Assembly: GCA_032622095.1 (NCBI GenBank)
Contig: CP136061.1
Location: forward strand, 61,569,127-61,633,126
Direction of reading: 5' to 3'
Source: Siphonodentalium dalli
Taxonomy: Eukaryota > Mollusca > Scaphopoda > Gadilida > Siphonodentaliidae
Length of the DNA stretch: 64,000 nucleotides
A program made the translations under genes and the position numbers. Under the pieces are notes generated by a model. It was not told the origin of the DNA. It saw only the letters and a list, made by a program, of their open reading frames with translations, and did no database searches. Shown here one piece after another: positions 55,261 to 64,000 of the stretch; within the stretch, counting starts at the first letter, position 1, and each line of letters starts with the position of its first letter.

Positions 55261-57142
55261 CCGGCGTGTTTTCCCATATTACGTCCGCATAATCTACGAG
55301 AGGCCTTGTATATCTTATCGAGTGTTCTTCGATCTAGGTTGTACTTGTATCTTCTGAGTATCGATAGTCGCGGGACAACTATTTTGACTATAGATTCAAT
55401 TTGGATATTCCAATTTAAATTGCTTTGTATTTCGAGACCAAGGTGTTTATGCGACTCAATTATGTCAATTCTTTTATTTTGGAAGGTTAAATCTAGAGGG
55501 ACCTCTCGTGGGGTCAGGGAGAACAATATTGCCTTAGTTTTGGTTGGATTAAAGTTTACAAGCCATTTGTTGGCCCAATCTGATATTTTATTAAGGTCTT
55601 GGTTTACACTTCTTTCTAGCAGCTTTATGTCATAGTGTTTGGACGTGAGACATGTATCATCTGCATACATTCTTGTTTCGGAAATTAAAATATCTGGGAG
55701 ATCATTTATATATACCAGGAAAGGGAAAGGTCCGAGTATATATCCTTGGGGAACTCCGACTGGAATGGGTTGGAAGTTGGAATATGAATTTTAAGACTCG
55801 TTGTTTTCGATTACTGAGGTTATTTCAATAACTGACCGGATATGCCGTATTGTTCTAGCTTATATATCAGTCCCCTATGCCAGACTCTTTCAAATACTCT
55901 TTCAAAACTGAACATGTGTATAAGTCATTATCGAGAGTCTGACAGAGGTTATGATATAGATCTGTTAATTGGAAGGTCGTGCTATGTCCGGGAATAAAAC
56001 CAGATTGACGTTGGTACATTAGTTTGTTATCTTGGAAACATGACATAAGATGTTGGGTAATTATTTTTGTTAACACTTTGCCGAGGCTCGGAAGGAGGGA
56101 AATAGGACGGTAATTTATACAATCGGCAGGATCATCTTTTTTAAATATGGGGATAACATTTGCTTTTTTCCAGTCTGATGGGAATTGGCCGAGCTCTACT
56201 GACTTTTTAAAAATAATTTCTAATGGAACAACAATCGATTCAGCAGTAGCGTGAATCATTTTTGGGCTTATGCCATCAAATCCATGGACTTTGTTAACTT
56301 TGAGTGATTTAATTGCAGTATATAATGATCTTATCTCGGGTGAAAATAATATTGGATAGCGATTTGGAGCATCTACGGAGAAAGATTGGAATTTCGTGAC
56401 GATCATCGATATTTGAATTTAAAATGAAGGCCTCGTTTAAACACTTCGCTTTCTCGCGATCATCTGTCACATAGGTTTTTCCATCAATAGTGACATCTCC
56501 GTGTTGACTATATGATGGTGGGATGCATGTGAATTTCTTTTTGTTCAGCAAATAATTTATTGTTTGCCAAAAGTCGCGAGGGGGATCGATGGGGATTCAT
56601 TTACTCGTTCTTCAAGTTTAGAGTGAAATTGTGCTTTCGCGTATTTCTTAATGTTGTTTACTTTATTTCTGATATCTTTATAATTTCTCCATGAGACATC
56701 TGAATTTCGTTTTATGGCTATTTTTCTCAATCTATCTCTGCGCCTGATCTCCCTTCTTATATCTGAGTTGAACCAAAACTTGTCATTTATTCGTATCGTG
56801 ACTGTTGATTTGGGGACTGTCTCTTCCATTACTGAGATTAATAAATTACAGAATCGGGAGACAGCATGGTCTATATCTTCAACTTCTTGCCTGTTAATAG
56901 CATCTAACATACTGTTAGCCCTGGTATAATCTCCGTGTTTACATTTCCATATAGTTCTCTTAAATGAAGTAGTTTCATATTTTTGGAATTTTAATATCGC
57001 ATAAACACCATGATGATCTGAGAAACCAAGATTTAGAGTGTCGGCGTCGTACACTTGTAAGTTATTGCTCACGATTATGGGGTCCAGAAGTGTTTGGGAT
57101 GTGGGCGTGACTCTTGTTGGTTTTTTAATTACATCCTTGAAT

Positions 57143-57647
57143 TGAAAGGCACGTGAGGCCTTAGTTGTCGAAAATATTCATATTTGTTCCAATCACCGTA
57201 AACAGAAAAACATTAAAACGCATACAGTTTCGTTCATATATACCATGACCATCGCGTAAACAGCATGTTATCATAAAGATTTACTATATTTTACCTAAGC
57301 AAGAGGCTAAGAGCCTGATTGTGTTACAGAAGCCAGCACAATGCTGCTGGCTAATCACACACAAATGGCATAAACGCTCTTTATTCGTTCCATATCAGGA
57401 ATTCACCAACAAAGAACGCTCTTTATGTTTACCATCATAATATAAACAAACACAAGAAAAGTAACTTTTATGCTTTTGTTTACATAACAATGGTCAAATA
57501 TATGACAATAACATACTGTTTATGCGATATTTCTTATTTGTATACGGACAAAGTCTGTCTACATTTTGTTGTTCTTTCTGTTTGTGGCGGTTTTTGACGG
57601 GTGGAAATATTTTCACAGGATACCCACCGCCAAGGCCAACCGTACCT
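57143..57647. mobile_element. 505-bp MITE inside the LINE endonuclease region
   Basis: TGAAAGGCACGTGAGGCC at the left and GGCCAACCGTACCT at the right, flanked by TTGAAT at 57,137-57,142 and 57,648-57,653. Removing it and one TTGAAT restores the LINE frame (GHYTFKDVIKKPTRV). The interior matches the element at 11,032-11,552 in reverse (gagcgttctttgtt, cctgatatgg, gcatacccaccgcc-like ends). Target site differs from TTAA, so the boundary may be 2-6 bp off. Confidence 0.82.
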
Positions 57648-58345
57648 TTGAATGTATAATGACCAACTATTTCACTGAGTTTCGAATGCGGATTTAGCAG
57701 ATTGGAGTTAAAATCACCGAGTAGAATTAAATTGTCATTTATTTTCAAGGCATTGTCTATTGATTCTTAAAAGAGGTCCCAATAGTTTATGTTACAGAAT
57801 TGCTCCGATCTGTAGGTTAATGCGAGGAGGACTCGATTCCATTTATTCGCGATCTCAAACCAAAAGATAGAGGCGTCAAACTCGAGTTCGGTTCTCCGTT
57901 TGTAAACCAGATGCTTAGCGAAATATACACAAATTCCACCGCCATACGAGTTTCGGTCAGATCTAAACGGACGATGGAAGTTTTCAATTAACAATTTTTC
58001 CGTATGATAGGTTGGGTCGAGGTGTGTTTCAGTGAAGCAAAGAATGTCATATTCGTTTTTAGCTTCAACTATTTTCTGTAGCTTATTTCTAATACTGCGG
58101 ATATTATATTGCTATTTTGCTAATGCAAGTTTGTTTATATTACAACTCTACGTTGGCAATCTTGAGTACGTAACTTATAAATTATAACCATATCTACTGG
58201 AGTGTACATCAGCCGAAGCAATGTTGAGTTTTACCAGATTAAGGGTAAGCAATCATAAACTCGAAGTAGATCGAGAGAGGAAGGCACAAACAGCCTCCAT
58301 TACCAGTCAAAAATATAATTAGTACGCGGTGCTCAACGACACAGA

Positions 58346-58561
58346 TTGAACATGAATACCATTTTGTTATTAAATTATTTGGTTACCAAAATTTACCACG
58401 AAAAATATTTTACACAGTTAGCCAATGCTTTTCCTGAGTTGTTAGATCTTTCAGATGTTGATAATTTTGTATTCATAATGAGCAATGTGAGAAAGGAAAA
58501 TATCAATATAATATGCGACAAGATCCGAGCCTTCTTCACCATCATAGAAACATTCAGCTGA
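58346..58561 (+). pseudogene. Possible C-terminal remnant of a second LINE
   Basis: A 71-codon frame ending in TGA with 'LLDLSDVDNFVFIMSNVRKE' and 'NIICDKIRAFFTI'. This resembles the short helical tail ('FIFLMSxE...I...AKFIxxAF') common at the C-terminus of CR1-like LINE proteins, as I recall the family. Nothing upstream extends it. It could equally be an unrelated short exon. Confidence 0.35.
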
Positions 58562-58844
58562 AATTAGAAGAGACACTCATGCTTATAAGTGCGACAATAC
58601 TGCACATAATGTACGTGAATGGTATATAAATAGAATGTTTATAATTAGTTATATAATAATGTAATGTATTTTCATGTAATTTATTTATGTATTCACCATT
58701 ACCATTGTGCAACTGCCCATTGAGGTGTATTGCAATACACATTTTGTATATTGTATCCTTTAACAGTGCGTTAGTCCGAGGGTTCCATATACCGATCGGT
58801 GGTTAATTATAGTCCTCCCATGGATCACTAGTTCGCGGCTCCGA

Positions 58845-59442
58845 CAGTTCATTGTTCGCTATGAGCACTACGGCCGTTCATTGTTCACTATGAGCACTCC
58901 GGCCGTTCATTGTTCACTATGAGCACTCCGGCCGTTCATTGTTCGCTATGAGCACTCCGGCCGCTCATTGTTCGCTATGAGCACTCCGGCAGTTCATTGT
59001 TCGCTATGAGCACTCCGGCCGTTCATTGTTCACTATGAGCACTCCGGCCGTTCATTGTTCGCTATGAGCACTCCGGCCGTTCATTGTTCGCTATGAGCAC
59101 TCCGGCCGTTCATTGTTCGCTATGAGCACTCCGGCCGTTCATTGTTCGCAATGAGCACTCCGGCCGTGCATTGTTCGCTATGAGCAATCCGCCGTGACTC
59201 CGGCCGTTCATTGTTCGCTATGAGCACTCCGGTCGTTCATTGTTCGCTATGAGCACTCCGGTCGTTCATTGTTCGCTATGAGCACTCCGGTCGTTCATTG
59301 TTCGCTATGAGCACTCCGGTCGTTCATTGTTCGCTATGAGCACTCCGGCCGTTCATTGTTCGCTATGAGCACTCCGGCCGTTCATTGTTCGCTATGAGCA
59401 CTCCGGCCGTTCATTGTTCGCTATGAGCACTCCGGCCGTTCC
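58845..59442. repeat. 29-bp minisatellite
   Basis: About 20 units of 'cgttcattgttcgctatgag' + cactccggc. Variants: ttcacta for ttcgcta (units near 58,880-58,920 and 59,028), and ggtcg for ggccg in a block of four consecutive units at 59,230-59,330. One unit near 59,190 is damaged (caatccgccgtgactcc). Confidence 0.95.
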
Positions 59443-60570
59443 ATTTAATGTTTAAGGGTGAATTCGTCCATTAGTCCGTGGATTCTGTATAATTTACACC
59501 TTAATACAGTTAATAACATCAACATGGACAAGCATTGCAGTCTATATTCATGTGGCTCAACGTATATTTATTTACTATAGCTTTCACCTGCCCGTAATTA
59601 TCTTGCAGCTGGAAGTTGTTTTTTTTTTTTTGCACTTTCAAGTTATTAACCCTTTAAACCCAGAAACCCGACCAAGACACAAACGGCTATAACCTGGTTG
59701 GACGTTAAACCGGCCAGCCGACGTACATCATGGAAAAATTGAATGTGGTGTTTTAAATATAGATTTCAGGGTTCTACAGGGAAACCTGGCGATGACTGTT
59801 GGCGAGCATGGCATAGCAAAGCAACTACTGAATATATATTATATCCTCGTTTAAATACGAAAAGTAGTCATTTTGTTAACTAAAAACCGAAAAACCGACC
59901 AACTGATAAATTATGTTACTGTAAATAATCCTTTGATTTAATTAAAAACCAGAAAACGGACCAGCTGATGCCGTCTGAAACATCTCACGTAATTGCCGCA
60001 AACAAGTGACACCAACTTATAAATATACTGTTCCTTTGCAAAGGGACACCTGGTAAAACTATTGGTGGGAATAGAATAGCAAGCTCAACTACTGGACGTA
60101 TAGACTCGTTTATGTTAATGTTTTCCAATTCAGTGAATCCTAATTGATATCAGAACTGAATTACATTTGTTTAAATTCTATTATTGTAAGGTTGGTTCAA
60201 ATATCATTTGAAATATCCCAACACTGTCCTATGCACGAGGTAACGTGGCATTTTACACATACTCCATAGTTCAAAAGGTTATGTTGCAACTACATATTGG
60301 CTACGTTGCATCTTCAATGTATTAGTTAGCAAATGCGAGCTTTTTTTAATTGTAATTTCATATACCAATATTCGTGATTGGTATTTTATCTCTGTGTAGT
60401 CAGCTTGGCCCCATATTATGGCGGTTGGGATTTACGAGGATATTAAAAGATATCAAAATATGGGGGGGGGGGGGTCACGAGCTAGGTCTGTATATATAGG
60501 CCCCGACAAAATGTGAAGTCTGTCTTGACTCAGGCAAAACCACAGATGAATGATGCACCAAATAGACGTA
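59443..60570. other. Intergenic sequence with a single TTAACCCTTTAAACCC end
   Basis: At 59,646-59,665 ttaaccctttaaacccagaa resembles the left end of the elements at 18,465 and 22,986, and 'aaaaaccgaaaaaccgacca' recurs at about 59,882 and 59,944. No matching right terminus was found. A run of 12 G lies at 60,462-60,473. Confidence 0.45.
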
Positions 60571-60971
60571 TTAACCCTTTACCCAACAGAAGGGCCCTGT
60601 GCCAATGCATTCTCTTATATATGCGAGTCGACCATAGGTCGCCTCGCATATATAAGAGAATGCATTGGCTTAACACATTAAAAATTATAAAATTGTTAAA
60701 GAATGTAAGAAAAAATGGTAAAAAGTGTTTAAAACAGATTTTTTTTTAGGCCAATACATTCTCTTATATATGCGAGGCGACCTATGGTCGACTCGCATAT
60801 ATAAGAGAATGAATTGGCACAGGGCATAACTGTAACTATCACAATGTGGTCAAGGAGCCGGTTCCAATGATATTCATATTTGTATGGTTCTATTGAGACA
60901 GACCGAAGATATTTTAGGCTGTTGAAGCTTTATTTGGCCGGTTTTGGCCGGTTTGTTATGTAAAGGGTTAA
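60571..60971. mobile_element. TTAA MITE, inverted near-copy of 4,455-4,843
   Basis: TTAA at 60,571-60,574 and 60,968-60,971. The order ccctttacccaacagaaggg, double palindrome, 'catacaactgtaac'-type segment and 'cagaccgaagatattttagg' is the reverse complement of the element at 4,455. The two are close to identical except for the spacer homopolymers and a duplicated ggccggtttt near the right end. Confidence 0.88.
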
Positions 60972-62006
60972 GGTACATCACAGACAATGATTTTACTGAT
61001 ATTACATTATTTGTCGCCAAAATTTGTTCAAGAATTCGTCCTAAAACCTTGTTGATCATCAATCGGTGGACATGCGCTCGGGTTCACGCCAGATGCATCT
61101 GGCTTTCAAAGATCTGCGCTTGTAAGATAATTTGCAAGCCCAGAAATCTGACAGGAATTCATTGACAAATCCCGCTGAGTCTGGACAAACTGGTGGAAAT
61201 CAGTGAAATTGATTGTTGTTCTACAATCCATTCATCCAGCTTAACTGTCACTTTGTTAATAGAATCAATGTGATTCCGGCACCAAGAAGGAAAGATGAAT
61301 GATTCCGAGTGGATTCCATTGAGAATTTACGATGGCTTGTAGCTTTATCGGGAGAGAAGCGCTAATTTAGTTGCTAAATGAACACCATGAAATTGTAGTT
61401 AGAATGTCAGACAAGGGTTCAGTTACATTCTGATTAGGGAGTGTACCGATGAAGGCACGCGGGATTATTACTGTATTACTGTTTCTGGGGATAGGGTGAC
61501 ACCCATGCTACGCAATGCAGGTGAAATTCGTGACATGGTCGTCGTTCACTTTCCAGGGATAAAGTGACATTTATGCTACGAGATGCAGATAAAATTAAGG
61601 GCATTACCTTCATTCGCATTCGTACATGTGTACCCTACCTATAGTTTAAAAACTCGTCCACGCGGTTTTATGTGGTTCAACCGGTGTTTGCATGGTAAAT
61701 ATCCATAAAATTTAGGGTTTTCTCACTGGAGTTATCAAATGATAACCGGCAATTAATTAATATACAGCAATATACAGGGATAGGGATAGGCCTTGTGTAA
61801 AAATTTCAATGCCGGTGTGCTTGTGTAACCCCATATATGTGAATGCATGTTGAATGAATGTTATGTCCTATATACCATACTGACCTTTTGATTGTTGGGT
61901 CTCTGACGCAATTCTGACGAAAATCTATTGTTATATATCCACGCAAATGTCAATGACCGTGACGCAGTCGCAAGATTTATGTGTACATGTTTATGACACA
62001 CAATAG

Positions 62007-62338
62007 TTAACCCTTTCTTTACTAAATGAATTCTCCCAGTTAGTTATAAAAGTATACAAGGGACTATTCTATTATTCATATAGAGGGATGTTCAGGAAAT
62101 ATAAGCAGGCGACAGATGAACAAATACATTTATCAAGTGCAGAAATATTCCTATAATATTATGGTCAGCTACATGCAATGGTGGCAAATGTTTAGATAAT
62201 AAGTTCAACAAATAGACTATATGTGTTATCTTATTAACTCCACATCCATTGATATGTGTCCATCTGTTGAACTTATCATGTGAACATTTCCTAAGGGAAC
62301 AACTCGTCAATGCGTATAGTTAGCAAGGAAAGGGTTAA
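62007..62338. mobile_element. Family 2 TTAA MITE, most complete copy
   Basis: TTAA at 62,007-62,010 and 62,335-62,338; ends TTAACCCTTTCTTTACTAAAT-type and ttagcaaggaaagggttaa. Internal 'ttattcatatagagggatgt', 'ataataagttcaacaaatag' and 'gttgaacttatcatgtgaac' define the family order. Confidence 0.85.
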
Positions 62339-63030
62339 TGTATTTCTCGTCATATATCTGCAGACATGCACTTCAATGAAGAGTGAGGGAAATGCATGCA
62401 AACCTTCGTTTCTTTTTTTCATAATTTAAATGCATTACCTGACTCAGTCGAACGTACAATCGTATACAATGGTATTGTCTATTCTTCATTTGAATAAATG
62501 TTCATATCATAAAATTCCGACTGCAGGCTGTCAACCCCTTAACTTGGACACCTATATGACTGGACGTAGACTTGGTAAGATATACGGAGGTTGGGATATA
62601 GCGTGAATGTTTATGTCAGCGTGTTTGTGTAACCCCGAATATCCGCATGCGTGTTGAATGACTGTTCTGTCCTATACATGTATATTTACACACTAAGTGT
62701 TGTCATCACTAAATCCAGTATTCTGATTGGTCGGCGCCCACGTGGCTAGTTGCAGTTATTTCTCGGTGAATGCGTAACGCCTCATAACACCAAGCTAATA
62801 ACACCATCGATACGTCATTAGGTTTGGAAAGACGAACGCGTAATGCTTTGGGCGCATTTTGACTCGCGCAGGATTGACTTAATACATCATCGGGTTTCAA
62901 CATGAAGAGAAATTGTTCCTATTAACTTTTGCCAAGGGTGCTATTGGGTATTTTGGGCTGATCTTGTCACGATACACTTTTCGATTTAAATATATTTACA
63001 AAAGCGGCTTTTTCGCTAAATGTATATAAA

Positions 63031-63194
63031 TATAAGGATTAACTGTCATGTGGACTATTTTTATGGAGATGTAACGGTGAGGTAAGTGGACATAACTTGT
63101 ATGTAAAACCCTTCGGGTTTTACACAAGTTATGTCCACTTACCTCACCGTTACATCTCCATAAAAACAGTCCACATGACAGTTAATCCTTATAT
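63031..63194. repeat. Near-perfect 164-bp hairpin
   Basis: tataaggattaactgtcatg...taagtggacataacttg on the left, pairing with caagttatgtccacttacct...catgacagttaatccttata on the right. The loop lies in aacccttcgggtt (63,108-63,120). I count only two or three mismatches or unpaired bases over about 80 bp per arm. The internal ttaac/gttaa may mark TTAA-type termini (63,039 and 63,181). Probably a MITE. Confidence 0.9.
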
Positions 63195-63948
63195 ATCCAC
63201 GCAAAGAAAGTGACTCAGTCTCAAGCTTTCTGTGGAAATTTTTCAGATAATAAGTTCAACAAATAGCCTATATTATGTGTTATCTTATAAACTCCACATC
63301 CATTCATATATACAGTATGTGTCCAACTGTCTATCTACTATTCTTCATTTGAATACATTTTCGCGTCATAACAATCAGACTGCATGCTGTCAAAACCCTT
63401 AACGAATAGCTTCAATCAGATCACCAAACATCCCCATGCCATCTGTTTCGTAATCCTATTAATCGAACATGCAAATGATTACTGAGATGGGTGTAACCAC
63501 CTTTATGTGAGTATATTCAGTTATGAACGGGTTAAAAGTACACATTAGAGACACGTCTTTTGGAGAGTTCGCAAAGGGGGCTAACCTGGCACTCGAATAA
63601 TGAGCGTGGGTTCTCCTATTGTCCCTGTTTGGATCGTGACATGAAGATGAGACTAATAATTAGTCTGAATTATTGGAGAAGACCATATCGGTTTCAGTGT
63701 GTCGCAATATGATTAACTGGCTGAAGATTGTGCATTATTAGATGTCATTATACGATATTGGATATTCATGTCACTGTCTGGTTCAGGCCTGTGAATCCTC
63801 ATAATTAGTTTGCCCGACAATGGCGGCAAGATATCACGCCTGGCAAATTCAACACTCGAAAATATTTGTTTTTAAACACATTTTTGCGTTCAAATTTCAC
63901 AACCTCGAAAATTTATCACTTGAAGATTTATATCTTCGTAACAGTCAT

Positions 63949-64000
63949 ATATGTGACCCGCCATATCAAATCCAGTCGTAAGTCGGGATTTTTTTTACCC
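63949..64000. mobile_element. Left end of a TATGTGACCCGCC element, cut by the window edge
   Basis: tatgtgacccgccatatcaa followed by 'atccagtcgtaagtcgggat' and a T run then accc matches the left arm of 12,514-12,977. The rest lies beyond the window. Confidence 0.85.

Larger units (their letters stand above)
54073..58150 (-). pseudogene. Decayed non-LTR retrotransposon (LINE), CR1/Jockey-like, endonuclease + reverse transcriptase
   Basis: Read on the minus strand in order: endonuclease from about 58,105 (NIRSIRNKLQ, CFTETHLD, GGGICVYF, then LLGDFNSNLL at 57,720), PTRVTPTSQTLLDPIIVSN and GFSDHHGVYA (57,030), linker to 56,557, reverse transcriptase 56,406-55,236 with GFDGISPKMI, YRPISLLPSLGKVLTKI, SGFIPGHSTTFQL, VPQG.ILGPF and the YADD motif at about 55,665, thumb (LDRIHVDAARIVTGL), and a C-terminal zinc-type motif CKCG...H...C at 54,290. 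A (TGATAC)n tail at 54,073-54,090 marks the 3' end. Stops, frameshifts and a deleted stretch near 55,880, where the first catalytic Asp is expected, show it is dead. Two MITEs interrupt it (54,799 and 57,143). The clade is inferred. Confidence 0.87.
61780..63410. repeat. Old tandem segmental duplication, about 0.8 kb
   Basis: Markers occur in the same order in 61,800-62,530 and 62,600-63,410: 'gcttgtgtaaccccatatat' / gtttgtgtaaccccgaatat; gttgaatgaatgttatgtcc / gttgaatgactgttctgtcc; tatatatccacgcaaa (61,933 and 63,191); 'agataataagttcaacaaat'; 'actccacatccatt'; 'attcttcatttgaata' followed by gactgcaggctgtcaa / gactgcatgctgtcaa. The second copy contains extra sequence including the hairpin at 63,031. 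Confidence 0.75.

Noticed and set aside
58845-59442. CRISPR-like array with 29-bp repeats
   Set aside because: Whole units repeat head to tail with no spacers, and the surrounding DNA is eukaryotic.

Overview
The window is a eukaryotic (metazoan) nuclear segment, very rich in repeats, with one recognisable split gene and one decayed LINE. There is no operon structure, and reading frames are short except where introns are removed. The gene has 11 exons with GT-AG introns of roughly 1 to 3.4 kb, rich in MITEs (short non-autonomous DNA transposons). The repeat repertoire (TTAA-flanked piggyBac-like MITEs, TA-flanked palindromic MITEs, GTCCGTCC-rich elements, a CR1/Jockey-type LINE) suggests a marine invertebrate, possibly a lophotrochozoan such as a mollusc or brachiopod. 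The phylum is an inference from general repeat style and was not tested.

Layout. 1-2.6 kb: a 24-bp minisatellite (cut by the window edge), degenerate ATC triplets, two palindromic MITEs and an opposite-strand GAT array. 2.6-6.9 kb: degenerate repeats, a tRNA-like SINE candidate and MITEs. 6,928-29,307 (+): the last 11 exons of an ARMC2 orthologue (armadillo repeat-containing 2), 493 residues to the stop. All exon phases agree and the N-terminal part is missing upstream. Its introns hold a splice-site-bearing tandem array, many MITEs, a 30-bp minisatellite and a 1.9-kb hAT-like element with an exact 8-bp target duplication. 29.3-44.6 kb: intergenic MITEs and two long transposons built of internal repeats of about 163 bp, one of them nested in another element. 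44.6-47.6 kb: a 20-bp satellite of about 146 units with higher-order duplications. 47.6-53.9 kb: a third copy of the 163-bp-repeat transposon and unassigned sequence. 54.07-58.15 kb (-): a dead LINE with endonuclease and reverse transcriptase, interrupted by two separate MITEs. 58.3-64 kb: a second LINE remnant, a 29-bp minisatellite, more TTAA MITEs, an old 0.8-kb segmental duplication and a 165-bp hairpin.

How it fits together. ARMC2 is a conserved ciliary/flagellar assembly factor; it is the only cellular gene I can support. Everything else is mobile or tandem DNA, much of it pressed against the exons: six of the eleven splice acceptors lie within about 80 bp of recognisable repeat sequence, and two donors have been copied into the adjoining intron. 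I found no prokaryotic-type system, CRISPR array, rRNA or convincing functional tRNA. The most informative structures are the nested insertions that can be dated against one another, and the duplicated splice sites.
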